From contig NZ_BOMI01000144.1 of assembly GCF_016862115.1 (NCBI RefSeq), positions 1 through 64,000 on the forward strand: a stretch of 64,000 bases of DNA. Reading direction: 5' to 3'. Positions 42,080-51,010 of the stretch are shown piece by piece. This DNA comes from Paractinoplanes deccanensis. Its GTDB lineage: Bacteria > Actinomycetota > Actinomycetes > Mycobacteriales > Micromonosporaceae. The position numbers and the translations under genes were made by a program. Numbering within the stretch: the stretch's first letter is position 1; the number at the start of each line of letters is the position of its first letter. The notes under the pieces were generated by a model, which saw nothing but the letters and a program-made list of their open reading frames with translations, had not been told where the DNA came from and did not search any database.

Positions 42080-43468
42080 ATGCTCCGGAGCCGCGCCGCC
42101 GTCGTCGCCCTCACCGCCCTGCTGATCCCGCTCGCCGCGCCAACGCCCGTCCGGGCCGCGCCGCCCGTCTGCGACGCTCCGGTCCCGAGCACCACCCAGC
42201 CCGGCTACCTGGTCGCCGATCCGGACTGCGATCTCGACGGCACGCCGTTCACCCCGCTCCCCGGCGCGCGCGTGCACACCGGCATCACCGCCGGCGCCGC
42301 GTACCGCATCGAGGTCCCCGGCAAGTGGAACGGCGGCCTGGTCGTCTTCGCGCACGGCTATCGCGGCCGCGGCACCACGGTCTACGTCGACGATCCGGGC
42401 CTGCGCGAGCACTACGTGGCGCGCGGCTACGCGTGGGCCGCCTCCAGCTACGCCACCAACGGCTACGACGTCGGCCAGGGCGTGCGCGACTCGGTGGCCC
42501 TGATCGACGTGTTCCGGCGGGTCACCGGCGCCCGCGCCAAGTCCGTGATCATGTCGGGCGCCTCGATGGGCGGGCACGTCACCGCCGTGGCGATCGAGGA
42601 GCACCCGCGCGCGTTCGCCGGCGCGATGCCCTACTGCGGGGTGCTCGGCGACACCGCGCTCTACGACTACTTCCTCGACGCGAACGTCACGGCCGCCGCG
42701 CTCACCGGCGTGCGGATCGAGTTCCCGCTCCAGCCGGGCGAGGACTACCAGGCACGCTGGCGCTCCCAGGTGGGCCGCATCGTGCCCCAGCTCGGTTTGC
42801 CGTCGGGCAGCACACCCGCGGGCCGCACGTGGTCGGCCGTCCTGGAGCGCCGCAGCGGCGGCGAGCGGCCCGGCTTCGACAGCGCGTTCACGTACTGGAA
42901 CTCGCTGCCCTCCCTGCCGCCGCTGGCCGACCTGCCGTTCCTCTTCGGCCTCTATCCCGGCCTGCAGGGCGGCACCGCCGGCATCGCCCCCGGCAACATC
43001 GCCGACAACCGGCACACCGTCTATCGCAGCACCGACCGGCTCTGGCCCACCGCGCAGGAGTGGCGCCTCAACCGCGACGTGCTGCGCGTGCGCCGCACCG
43101 CCGGGGCCGGCCCCGGGCTGTCCGGCGTCCCCCGCGTCGACGGCCGGCCATCCGTCCCGGTGCTCTCGCTGCACGACATCGGCGACCTCTTCGTGCCCTT
43201 CTCGATGGAGCAGGTGTACGCGGCCCGCGCGGCCCGCAACGGCCGGTCCGGCCTGTTCGTGTCCCGGGCGATCCGGGGCGCCGGCCACTGCGACTTCACC
43301 CAGGCCGAGCTGCGCCAGGGCTTCGACGACCTGACCGCCTGGGTGCGCGGCGGCCACCGCCCCGGCGGCGACGCGATCCTGGACCGCCGCGCCGTGGCGG
43401 ACCCGGCGTTCGGCTGCCGCTGGACGCGCGGCACCCACCAGGGCTTCGTGGCGCCGGCCTGCCCCTGA
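42080..43468 (+). CDS. secreted alpha/beta hydrolase
   Basis: The 462-residue protein has a Sec signal peptide (SRAAVVALTALLIPLAAPTPVRAAPP) and a mature alpha/beta-hydrolase. VVFAHGYRGRG is the oxyanion region, and the nucleophile elbow MSGASMGGH carries Ser162. LSLHDIGDLFVPF supplies the probable Asp, and GAGHCDFTQAE the His. A Cys pair at the N-terminus (VCDAPVP...DPDCDLD) and a late FGCRW...PACP suggest disulfides. The substrate is unknown; esterase or peptidase-like activity is likely. The ATG is set by GGGAGGT six bases upstream. Confidence 0.82.
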   Translation: MLRSRAAVVALTALLIPLAAPTPVRAAPPVCDAPVPSTTQPGYLVADPDCDLDGTPFTPLPGARVHTGITAGAAYRIEVPGKWNGGLVVFAHGYRGRGTTVYVDDPGLREHYVARGYAWAASSYATNGYDVGQGVRDSVALIDVFRRVTGARAKSVIMSGASMGGHVTAVAIEEHPRAFAGAMPYCGVLGDTALYDYFLDANVTAAALTGVRIEFPLQPGEDYQARWRSQVGRIVPQLGLPSGSTPAGRTWSAVLERRSGGERPGFDSAFTYWNSLPSLPPLADLPFLFGLYPGLQGGTAGIAPGNIADNRHTVYRSTDRLWPTAQEWRLNRDVLRVRRTAGAGPGLSGVPRVDGRPSVPVLSLHDIGDLFVPFSMEQVYAARAARNGRSGLFVSRAIRGAGHCDFTQAELRQGFDDLTAWVRGGHRPGGDAILDRRAVADPAFGCRWTRGTHQGFVAPACP

Positions 43469-43543
43469 GCCGATCGCTACGCTGCTGGCTGAACCGGGGT
43501 GCGCCGGGTATCCGCGCCGGCCCGCGCTCACTACGGTCGAGCC

Positions 43544-43888
43544 ATGGCGGACAACACCCGGCGGTCCCGGCCCCTGCTGCGCACCCTCGTCGGCGAGGTG
43601 CTCCGGCGCCACCGGCTCGAGCAGGGCCGCACCCTGGCCGAGGTGGCCCGGGAGGCCTGCGTCTCGGTGCAATACCTCTCCGAGGTCGAGCGCGGCCGCA
43701 AGGAGCCGAGCTCCGAGATCCTCGCCGCCGTCTGCGACGCGCTGCGCATCGAGCTGGCCGACCTGCTCGCCGAGGTGGGGCGCGATCTGGTGGTCGACCG
43801 CGCCCCGGTCATCCGGCTCGAGGCCGCCCGCCTGCGCCGGGCCCAGCGCCCGCAGCGCGGCGGCGACGTGTTGTTGATGGCCGCGTGA
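43544..43888 (+). CDS. XRE-family regulator of the PopR/ClgR type
   Basis: The 114-residue protein is mostly one lambda-repressor-like helix-turn-helix, GRTLAEVAREACVSVQYLSEVERGRKEPSSEILAAVCDALRIEL, followed by a short Arg-rich tail. The sequence and its place next to two clpP genes match the Streptomyces PopR/ClgR group, which activates clpP operons and is itself a Clp substrate. The C-terminus VLLMAA ends in a small hydrophobic Ala-Ala tail, which would fit Clp-dependent turnover. The gene converges on the second clpP with only 3 bp between stops. Confidence 0.85.
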   Translation: MADNTRRSRPLLRTLVGEVLRRHRLEQGRTLAEVAREACVSVQYLSEVERGRKEPSSEILAAVCDALRIELADLLAEVGRDLVVDRAPVIRLEAARLRRAQRPQRGGDVLLMAA

Positions 43889-43891
43889 GAG

Positions 43892-44506
43892 TCAGGCGGC
43901 GCCGAGCCGATAGGCGGGTGTCTCCCGCCGGGTGATGACCCGGTCGGCGAGGCCGTAGGCGACGGCGTCCGCCGCCGACAGCGTCATGCTCCGGTCGGTG
44001 TCCGCCCTGATCTTCGCGACCGAGTGGCCGGTGTGGTCGGCGAGGATCCGGTCCATCTCGGCGCGCACCTTGGCCACCTCCTTCGCCTCCACGGCCAGGT
44101 CGGGAAGCGTGCCCCGGGCCTGGCTGGACGGCTGGTGCAGGGTCACCTTGGCGTGCCGCAGCACCGAGCGCCGGCCGGGCGTGCCGGCCGCGAGGAGCGC
44201 CGCCGCCGCGGACGACGCCTGGCCGACGCAGATCGTGGCGATGTCACACCGTACGAAATGCATGGTGTCGTAGATGGCGGTCAGGGCGCTGAACGAGCCA
44301 CCGGGCGAGTTGATGTAAAGACCGATCTCCTGCTCGCCGGCCGACTCCAGGTGGATGAGCTGGGCGATCACCACGTTGGCGACGCCGTCGTCGATCTCGG
44401 TGCCGAGGAAGATGATCCGGTCGGAGAGCAGCCGCGAGTAGATGTCGAAGGCCCGCTCGCCGTTGGGCGTCTTCTCCACCACCGTCGGGATCGTGTACTG
44501 GCTCAT
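43892..44506 (-). CDS. clpP: ATP-dependent Clp protease proteolytic subunit (second ClpP, ClpP4-like)
   Basis: The 204-residue serine peptidase has the ClpP fold, with IIFLGTEIDDGVANVVIAQL, LYINSPGGSFSALTAIYDTM and VGQASSAAAALLAAG. The catalytic triad is readable as Ser99 (second serine of ASS), His124 in TLHQPSS and Asp171 in TDRSM. The loop after the serine is SAAA instead of the usual SMGA, so handle-region or activity differences are possible. The ATG overlaps the upstream clpP stop by 4 bp. The two subunits probably form a mixed ClpP tetradecamer, as in Streptomyces ClpP3-ClpP4. Confidence 0.92.
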   Translation of the reverse strand: MSQYTIPTVVEKTPNGERAFDIYSRLLSDRIIFLGTEIDDGVANVVIAQLIHLESAGEQEIGLYINSPGGSFSALTAIYDTMHFVRCDIATICVGQASSAAAALLAAGTPGRRSVLRHAKVTLHQPSSQARGTLPDLAVEAKEVAKVRAEMDRILADHTGHSVAKIRADTDRSMTLSAADAVAYGLADRVITRRETPAYRLGAA

Positions 44507-45129
44507 GCGCTCAGCCCCATCGGCTGCCGTGTCATCTCCGGGCGCACGTCGTCGACGCTGTCCAGGATGTGGTCGATCAGCCCGTACGACAGCGCCTCGT
44601 CCGCGGTGAACCAGCGGTCGCGCCGGCTGTCCCGCTCGACCGTCTCGATCGACTGCCCGGTGTGCTCGGCGGTCAGCCGCAGCAGCGTCTGGCCGACCCG
44701 CTCCAGCTGGTTGGCGTAGATCTCCACGTCGGCGGCGGTGCCGCCGAAGCCGGCCGAGCCCTGGTGCATCAGGATCTGCGCGTGCGGCAGCGCGAACCGC
44801 TTGCCGGGTGTGCCGGCGGTGAGCAGGAACTGCCCCATGCTGCCGGCCAGGCCGAGCGCCAGCGTGCTGACGTCGTTCGGGATGAGCCGCATGGTGTCGT
44901 AGATGGCCAGCCCGGCGGTGACCGAGCCGCCCGGCGAGTTGACGTACAGGCTGATCACGCCGCGCGGATCCTCGGCGGACAGCAGCAGCAGCTGTCCGCA
45001 GATCCGGTTGGCGATCTGGTCGTCGACCTCGGCGCCGAGCACGATGATGCGCTGGTGCAGCAGCCGCGCGGCTACCTGGTCGTCGATGGACCCCACACTC
45101 CAGGGGGCCGCCGCTGTGGCAACGGGCAT
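44503..45129 (-). CDS. clpP: ATP-dependent Clp protease proteolytic subunit (first ClpP, ClpP3-like)
   Basis: The 208-residue subunit has the canonical blocks LYVNSPGGSVTAGLAIYDTM, LGLAGSMGQFLLTAG, LMHQGSAG and RRDRWFTADEALSYGLID. The triad is Ser97, His122 and Asp171, the same positions as in mature E. coli ClpP. The start has GAGGAG six bases upstream. It is the first gene of the two-clpP unit. A 15-bp palindrome lies about 20 bp ahead of the start and may be the target of the PopR-like regulator encoded next door. Confidence 0.93.
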   Translation of the reverse strand: MPVATAAAPWSVGSIDDQVAARLLHQRIIVLGAEVDDQIANRICGQLLLLSAEDPRGVISLYVNSPGGSVTAGLAIYDTMRLIPNDVSTLALGLAGSMGQFLLTAGTPGKRFALPHAQILMHQGSAGFGGTAADVEIYANQLERVGQTLLRLTAEHTGQSIETVERDSRRDRWFTADEALSYGLIDHILDSVDDVRPEMTRQPMGLSA

Positions 45130-45148
45130 GGTCTTCTCCTCGGGCTCT

Positions 45149-45163
45149 GCCGGACGTTCCGGC
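45149..45163. promoter_or_regulatory. palindrome GCCGGACGTTCCGGC upstream of clpP
   Basis: The 6-bp arms GCCGGA and TCCGGC flank a central CGT, about 20 bp upstream of the first clpP ATG. Position and symmetry suit a regulator site for the nearby PopR/ClgR-like protein. The sequence differs from the Streptomyces PopR and ClgR motifs that I recall. Confidence 0.4.
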
Positions 45164-45209
45164 TTCCACCCTCGGGCGGCGCGGCGCGGCTCGCCAAGCC
45201 GATCTGCTG

Positions 45210-47726
45210 TCAGCAGACGACCGGCAGCCGCACCCGGACCACGGTGCCGGACGGGTGGTTCGCGGCCAGCTCGATCGTCCCGCCGTGCAACCGGACGATG
45301 GTGCGTGCCAGGCTGAGCCCGAGCCCGCTGCCGGTCATGCCCTGGTGGCGCACGTTGCTGCCGCGGAAGAACCGGTCGAAGACGCGGTCGCGCTCCTCCT
45401 CCGGGGTGCCGATGCCGGTGTCGGCGATGCGCAGCTCGGCCGTGCCCCCGTCCGCGTGCAGCTCGATGTGCACCTGCCCGCCGAGCGGGCTGTACCGGAT
45501 CGCGTTGGACAGCAGGTCGTCGACGACCTGCCGGAGCCGCCCCGCGTCGCCGTCGACGACGAGCCGGGGCGGCAGCTCGGTGTGCAGCAGCACGCCGATG
45601 TCGGCGGCGTGGTGCCGGGCCGCCGAGACGGCGCCGGTGACGATCGCCGTCAGGTCGATCCGCTCGCGGTTGAGCCTCAGATAGCCGGAGTCGAGGCCGG
45701 CGAGGTCGAGCAACCGGTCCGCGATCTCCTGGAGGCTGGTGGTGTTGCGGGCGACCGAGCGCAGCATCTGCCGCTGGTCGTCGTCCAGGTCGGCGGCCTC
45801 GTCGGCGAGCATGGCGACGTTCGCGGCGATCGCGGTGAGCGGGGTGCGCATCTCGTGCCCGACCAGCGCGATGAAGTCGTCCTGCGCCCGGGTGAGCTGC
45901 CGGGTGAGCTGCTCGGCCCGGCGCAGCGCGACGTAGACGCCGATCTGCGCGGCGACGCCGTCCAGCAGCACGGTGAGCAGCTCCTCGTGGACCTCCTCGG
46001 TGCCCGCGTAACAGGTGAGGACACCGAGCAGGGTGCCGCCGTCGCGGACCGGAACGGCCAGGACGGCGCGGATGCCGCGGCGCAGCCACGTCTGCACCTC
46101 CGCCCGCTCCTCCGGGGTGTCGAGCTCGGGGCTGTCGGCGACGTCACCCACCCACATCGCGTGCCCGCTCTGCCAGACCCGCCCGGTGACGCAGATGCCT
46201 CGTCGCGGGTTGCGCCCGAAGAGCCCGTCCCGGTCGTGGTCGTCGGCGTCCCAGTGCCCCACCGAGCGCAGCTGGCCGGAGGTCTCGTCGATGAGGAAGA
46301 GCTCCGCGCAGGGCCAGCGCAGGGTGGTGGCGACCGCCCGCAGGACCGGCCCGCACGCCTCGGCCACGGTCTTCGCCTGCCGCAGCGCCTCCTGGACCGC
46401 GAGGTGGCAGGCGCGGAACCGCTCGGCGCGGCGGATCGCGGTCAGCTCGTGCGCCACGGCCACCGCGCCCAGCACCCGGCCGTCGTCGGCGCATATCGGC
46501 CGGGCCGTGGTGGCGAAGGTGCGCACCGGCTCGCCGGGCGCCGTGGTCAGCACGTCCACCGCGTCGACGGCCTCGCCGCGGAAGGCGCGCATCAGCGGCG
46601 TCCGCTCCCACGGCATCGGCCGCATGTCGGCGTCGTGCAGCACCCCGTCGACCGTCGCCGGATAGTCCGCCGGCAGCGGCTCGGTGAGCGCGAGCCCCTG
46701 GATCTCGCGCAGCACCCGGTTCATCACCACCACGCGGCCGGTGTCGTCGCAGGCCATGACCCCCACGGTCAGGCTGTCCAGCAAGGCGTTCAGGAAGCTG
46801 CCGTTGCGGTCGGCCAGGTCCTCGGCGGCCGCCTGCCGGGACAGGTCGGTCAGGAAGACGCAGGCCAGCGCGCCGGCCGCGCCGCGCACCACGGACAGCG
46901 ACGCCTGCACCGTCAGCCGGTGCCCGTCGCGGCGCAGCACGCTGACCTCGCGCAGCACCGGCCGGGTGGGCCCGGCGGCGAAGAGCCGGTCGAGCGCCGC
47001 GCCGATCGGCTGCCCGCCGTAGTCCGGCAGCAGGCTCTCGTCGAGGTGGCGGCCGCAGACGTCCGAGGCGGTGAACCCGAGCAGTTCCTGGGCCGCGCGG
47101 TTGAAGCCGACGATCACCCCGTCCGGGTCCACCGCCAGGAACGCCTCCTGCACACTGTCCAGCAGGGCCGCGCTGTCCAGCGTCGCGACCCGGGTGGCGG
47201 CCTCGACCGGGGCGGGCGGGCGCAGCACCCCGGCGACCTCCAGCAGGGCCGCCACGTCGTCGTCGGTCCATCGCCGGGGCGCGGTGTCGAGCACGGTCAC
47301 CGAGCCCAGCAGCCGGTCGGTCTCGTCCCGCATCGGCACGCCGAGGAACGCGTGCACGCCGTGCTCGGTCACGAGCGGATGCTCGCGAAGCTCGTGCGGC
47401 AGGTCCCCGCGCAGCACCGGGCTGTCGTGGATGACCGCGTGCTTGCCGACCGAGACGGCGATCGGCGCCCGCCCCCGCGCGCTCAGCGACGGCGGCAGGC
47501 CGTACGTGCCGACGTGGAACTCCTCCTCGTCGCCCACCAGGGTCACCGTCGCCATCGGCGCCTTCAGCAGGCGAGCCGCCAGCCGCGCCATGGCGTCCAG
47601 GGGCAGCGGCTGCGCCGGCAGGGCCCGGCGCGCCCGGTCCACCGCCGCCAGGCGTGCGGGATCGTCCAGAACCGTTTCGTCGAGCACCACGCTGTCCCAC
47701 AGATCCGGCCATCCGGTGAGCGGCAT
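45210..47726 (-). CDS. multi-sensor histidine kinase (GAF-PAS-PAS-GAF-HisKA-HATPase)
   Basis: The 838-residue protein is soluble and has a GAF domain (VTLVGDEEEFHVGTYG...HAFLGVPMRDE) and two PAS domains (LLDSVQEAFLAVDPDGVIVGFNRAAQELLG and a second around LLDSLTVGVMACDDTGRVVVMNR). A second GAF follows (ELFLIDETSGQLRSVG). The kinase core has the phosphoacceptor FIALVGHEMRTPLTAI, N-box VVDDLLSNAIRYSP, G1 IADTGIG and G2 GSGLGLSLA. It should sense a small ligand or redox state in the cytosol. No response regulator gene is adjacent, so the partner is unknown. The ATG at 47724-47726 is preferred to upstream codons because the sequence becomes protein-like there. Confidence 0.9.
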   Translation of the reverse strand: MPLTGWPDLWDSVVLDETVLDDPARLAAVDRARRALPAQPLPLDAMARLAARLLKAPMATVTLVGDEEEFHVGTYGLPPSLSARGRAPIAVSVGKHAVIHDSPVLRGDLPHELREHPLVTEHGVHAFLGVPMRDETDRLLGSVTVLDTAPRRWTDDDVAALLEVAGVLRPPAPVEAATRVATLDSAALLDSVQEAFLAVDPDGVIVGFNRAAQELLGFTASDVCGRHLDESLLPDYGGQPIGAALDRLFAAGPTRPVLREVSVLRRDGHRLTVQASLSVVRGAAGALACVFLTDLSRQAAAEDLADRNGSFLNALLDSLTVGVMACDDTGRVVVMNRVLREIQGLALTEPLPADYPATVDGVLHDADMRPMPWERTPLMRAFRGEAVDAVDVLTTAPGEPVRTFATTARPICADDGRVLGAVAVAHELTAIRRAERFRACHLAVQEALRQAKTVAEACGPVLRAVATTLRWPCAELFLIDETSGQLRSVGHWDADDHDRDGLFGRNPRRGICVTGRVWQSGHAMWVGDVADSPELDTPEERAEVQTWLRRGIRAVLAVPVRDGGTLLGVLTCYAGTEEVHEELLTVLLDGVAAQIGVYVALRRAEQLTRQLTRAQDDFIALVGHEMRTPLTAIAANVAMLADEAADLDDDQRQMLRSVARNTTSLQEIADRLLDLAGLDSGYLRLNRERIDLTAIVTGAVSAARHHAADIGVLLHTELPPRLVVDGDAGRLRQVVDDLLSNAIRYSPLGGQVHIELHADGGTAELRIADTGIGTPEEERDRVFDRFFRGSNVRHQGMTGSGLGLSLARTIVRLHGGTIELAANHPSGTVVRVRLPVVC

Positions 47727-47843
47727 ACCCACCGGACTGCCCGTATTACCCGAATTGCTCGCTTTAAACGACCGACCGGGATTTATTCTCGCCCGCCCTC
47801 GCCGCTCCTGTTCCGCGGCGCTCCCGTCTGCTATCCACAAAGG

Positions 47844-48749
47844 ATGGAACTGGGAATCGCACTACCCACGTCCGGGGCGCTGGCGTCCGTGTCGAACATC
47901 GCGCGCGTCGCGCGAGAGGCCGAGCGCCTCGAATACGCGGCGGTGTGGACCTACGAGCGGCTGCTCCGCCCGCTCGCCAAGATCATGCCGGGGCCGGACG
48001 GCAGCCCGCAGCGCATCCCCGAGGACTACCGCGAGACGTACGAGCCGCTCGAGACCCTCAGCTACGTCGCCGGCCTGACCGAGCGGATCAAGCTCGGCAC
48101 CAGCATCATCGACGCCCTGCTGCACGTGCCGGTCGTGCTGGCCCGGCGGTTCGCGACCCTCGACCAGCTCAGCGGCGGCCGGGTCGTCGCCGGCATCGGG
48201 CAGGGCTGGATGCCCCAGGAGTTCGCCACCGCCAACGTGCCGCTCAAGCGCCGCGGCGCGGGCCTCGACGAGGTGGTCGCCGCGATGCGCGCCTGCTGGG
48301 GCCCCGACCCGGTCGAATACCAGGGCCGGTTCTACGCGATCGAGGCCTCCGAGGTGAACCCCAAGCCGGTCCAGCCGCACGTGCCGATCATCGTGGGCGC
48401 GAACACCGAGGCCGGCCTGCGGCGGGCGGCGCGCATCGCCGACGGCGTCAACCCCAACGCCTTCTCGTACGACCAGACGGTGGCGGCCGCGGCGACGTTC
48501 CGCTCGGCGGCCGCCGAGCTGGGCCGGGACGCGGACGCCCTCACCGTGACCGCCCGCGCGAACGTGCCGATCACCACCGACCCGCTGGGCGACGGGCGCC
48601 CGTTCCTGGGCGGCTCCCCCACCGAGATCGCCGGCGACCTGAAGCGGCTCGACGAGGCCGGCGTCGACCACGTGCTCTTCTACAACCTGGCGGCCGACGA
48701 CCTCGACACCCACCTGCGCCTCATGGACGAGCTGCGGACCAGGGCATGA
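47844..48749 (+). CDS. LLM-class F420-dependent oxidoreductase
   Basis: The 301-residue TIM-barrel protein starts MELGIALPTSGALASVSNIARVAREAERLEYAAVWTYER. It has KLGTSIIDALLHVPVVLARRFATLDQLSGGRVVAGIGQGW, the classic luciferase-like F420/FMN-binding blocks, and later VPIIVGANTEAGLRRAARIADG. Actinobacterial members of this TIGR03619-like group use F420 to reduce or oxidise unknown metabolites. It heads an operon: its stop overlaps the SMP-30-like gene start by 4 bp, and a hydroxy-acid dehydrogenase follows. The gene is divergent from the histidine kinase. Confidence 0.87.
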   Translation: MELGIALPTSGALASVSNIARVAREAERLEYAAVWTYERLLRPLAKIMPGPDGSPQRIPEDYRETYEPLETLSYVAGLTERIKLGTSIIDALLHVPVVLARRFATLDQLSGGRVVAGIGQGWMPQEFATANVPLKRRGAGLDEVVAAMRACWGPDPVEYQGRFYAIEASEVNPKPVQPHVPIIVGANTEAGLRRAARIADGVNPNAFSYDQTVAAAATFRSAAAELGRDADALTVTARANVPITTDPLGDGRPFLGGSPTEIAGDLKRLDEAGVDHVLFYNLAADDLDTHLRLMDELRTRA

Positions 48750-49720
48750 CCCGCCGGCTGATCCGCCCGCGCCGCTGGACCCCGCCGGCGCGGGCGGATC
48801 ACGGCCCCACCGCTCCCCTGACCGTGGGGCGGCTGCTGCCGGCCGGCGGCCACGGCCCCGAGGACGTCATCTTCGACCACGAGGGCCACATCCTCACCGG
48901 CACGGCAGGCGGCAAGGTGCTGCGCATCGACCCCGCCACCGGCGACCACACGCTGCTGGCCGAGACCGGCGGCCGCCCCCTGGGCCTGCACCCGCGCGCC
49001 GACGGCTCGGTGCTGGTCTGCGACCACGACCGGGGCCTGCTGGCAGTACGACGTGACGGCACCGTCGAGGCCCTGGTCACCGACGACGTCGCCTTCGCCA
49101 GCAACGTCGTCGAGACGCGCGACGGCACCATCTACTTCACCACATCGAGCACCCGCTGGAACCTCGACGACCACCTCGGCGACGTCTTCGAGCACTCCTG
49201 CACCGGCCGCCTGCTGCGCCGCTCCCCCGACGGCACCGTCACCACCCTGCTCGGCCACCTCAAGTTCGCGAACGGCCTGGTCCTCGCCCCCGACGAGTCC
49301 CACCTGCTGCTCGCCGAGACGGCCGGCTACCGCATCCGGCGCTACTGGCTGACCGGCCCGCGCCCCGGCCACGCCGAGATCCTCGTCGACAACCTGCCCG
49401 GCTTCCCCGACAACATGTCGCTCGGCAGCGACGGCCTGCTCTGGGTGGCGATCGTCGCGCCCCGCAACGCGCTGCTCGACCGCCTGCTGCCGCTGCCCGG
49501 CCTGCTGCGCCTGCTCGTGTGGAACCTTCCCGACGCGGTGCGCCCGAAGGCCGCCCCGATCGCCTGGGCGATGGCCTTCACGCTGGACGGCCGCCCGGTC
49601 CACGACCTGCGCACCACCGACGACGGGTACGGCTTCGTCACCTCGGTCGCCGAACGCGACGGCACCGTGGTGCTCGGCAGCCTCACCCACGACACCGTGG
49701 CGCTCCTGAGCATCGACTAG
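48746..49720 (+). CDS. SMP-30/strictosidine synthase-like beta-propeller hydrolase
   Basis: The 324-residue protein has GPEDVIFDHEGHILTGTAGGKVLRIDP, FASNVVETRDGTIYFTTSSTRWNLDDH, FANGLVLAPDESHLLLAETAGYRIRRYWL and FPDNMSLGSDGLLWVAIVAPRN. This is the repeated six-blade pattern of strictosidine-synthase-like and SMP-30/gluconolactonase proteins. It is likely a lactonase or arylesterase-type metal-dependent hydrolase. No signal peptide is apparent. Translational coupling to the F420 oxidoreductase and a 9-bp gap to the alpha-hydroxy acid oxidase suggest a shared pathway in which a lactone or hydroxy acid is oxidised. Confidence 0.82.
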   Translation: MTRRLIRPRRWTPPARADHGPTAPLTVGRLLPAGGHGPEDVIFDHEGHILTGTAGGKVLRIDPATGDHTLLAETGGRPLGLHPRADGSVLVCDHDRGLLAVRRDGTVEALVTDDVAFASNVVETRDGTIYFTTSSTRWNLDDHLGDVFEHSCTGRLLRRSPDGTVTTLLGHLKFANGLVLAPDESHLLLAETAGYRIRRYWLTGPRPGHAEILVDNLPGFPDNMSLGSDGLLWVAIVAPRNALLDRLLPLPGLLRLLVWNLPDAVRPKAAPIAWAMAFTLDGRPVHDLRTTDDGYGFVTSVAERDGTVVLGSLTHDTVALLSID

Positions 49721-49729
49721 CGTGCGTCC

Positions 49730-51010
49730 ATGTCCACCACGCCTGGCGCCGGGCTGAGCCGGCTCAACACCATCTATCGCGCCGGAGTGCTCGGCCGACG
49801 GCCCCGGGTGCCGGCCGACTTCGCCGAGCTCGAACGGCGGGCGCGCCGCGCCAGCAGCCCGGTGGCCTGGGCTTATGTGGCCGGTGGCGCCGGTGAGGGC
49901 CGGACGATGCGGCGCAACCGGGCGGCGTTCGACCGCTGGGCGATCGTGCCCCGGATGGCCTCCGGCGCCGTCGAGCGCGACCTCTCCGTCGAGCTGCTCG
50001 GCCGCCGCCACCCCACGCCGGTGCTGCTCGCCCCGGTCGGCGCGGGCGCGCTGATGGGCGCCGACAGCGACCTGAAGACCGCCCGGGCCGCGGCGGCGAC
50101 CGGCACCACGTACATCCTCTCCAACCAGGGCTGCAACCCGATGGAGGACTGCGCGGCCGCGATGGGCGACGCGTCGCGCTGGTTCCAGCTCTACTGGAGC
50201 AAGGACGAGGACATGGTCGACAGCCTGATCGCCCGCGCCGAGGCGGCCGGCGCGGGAGCGCTGGTCGTCACCCTCGACACCACCGTGCTGGGCTGGCGGC
50301 CACAGGACCTCAACCTCGGGTCGCTGCCGTTCAGCCGCGGCCAGGGCATCGCGCAGTACACGTCCGACCCGCGCTTCCGCCGGATCGTCGCCGAGCGGCT
50401 CGGCCGCCCGTCGGCCCGGCCTCAGGTGACGCTCGGCGCGATCCGGACGCTGCTGGCGATGGCACGCAACCACCCCGGCGGGTTCCTGGCCAACCTGCGC
50501 TCCCGCGTGCCGCGCGCGTCGGTCGAGACGTTCCTCGACATCTACTCCAACGCCGGGCTGAGCTGGGACCACCTGGCCACGCTGCGCGGCCGTACGAGGC
50601 TGCCCGTCGTCCTCAAAGGCATCCTGCACCCCGACGACGCGCGCCGCGCCCTCGACCTGGGCGCCGACGCGATAGTGGTCTCCAACCACGGCGGCCGCCA
50701 GGTCGACAACGCCGTGGCCTCCCTGGACGCCCTGATCACCATCCGCGACGCGGTCGGCCCCGCACCCACCCTCCTGCTGGACAGCGGCATCCGCACCGGC
50801 GCCGACGTGTTCACCGCCCTGGCCCTCGGCGCCGACGCCGTCCTGCTGGGCCGCCCCTACATGTACGGCCTGGCCCTGGCCGGCCGCCCCGGCGTCGAGG
50901 ACGTCATCCGCAACATCATCGCCGAGCTGGACCTGACGATGGCCCTGACCGGCACCCCGGCCATCCCCGCGATCACCCGGGACCTGCTGCGCCCGGATAC
51001 GGCGACGTGA
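49730..51010 (+). CDS. FMN-dependent alpha-hydroxy acid dehydrogenase/oxidase
   Basis: The 426-residue enzyme has AWAYVAGGAGEGRTMRRNRAAFDRW, VLLAPVGAGALM, YILSNQG, WFQLYWSKDE, LVVTLDTTVLGWR and the active-site signature VVSNHGGRQVDNA. LDSGIRTGADVFTALALGADAVLLGRPYMYGLA is at the end. These define the lactate/glycolate/mandelate oxidase family. It converts a 2-hydroxy acid to a 2-oxo acid with FMN, and the acceptor is uncertain. It is the third gene of the unit with the LLM oxidoreductase and the SMP-30-like hydrolase. The 3' end overlaps the convergent Fic gene by 38 bp. Confidence 0.9.
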   Translation: MSTTPGAGLSRLNTIYRAGVLGRRPRVPADFAELERRARRASSPVAWAYVAGGAGEGRTMRRNRAAFDRWAIVPRMASGAVERDLSVELLGRRHPTPVLLAPVGAGALMGADSDLKTARAAAATGTTYILSNQGCNPMEDCAAAMGDASRWFQLYWSKDEDMVDSLIARAEAAGAGALVVTLDTTVLGWRPQDLNLGSLPFSRGQGIAQYTSDPRFRRIVAERLGRPSARPQVTLGAIRTLLAMARNHPGGFLANLRSRVPRASVETFLDIYSNAGLSWDHLATLRGRTRLPVVLKGILHPDDARRALDLGADAIVVSNHGGRQVDNAVASLDALITIRDAVGPAPTLLLDSGIRTGADVFTALALGADAVLLGRPYMYGLALAGRPGVEDVIRNIIAELDLTMALTGTPAIPAITRDLLRPDTAT

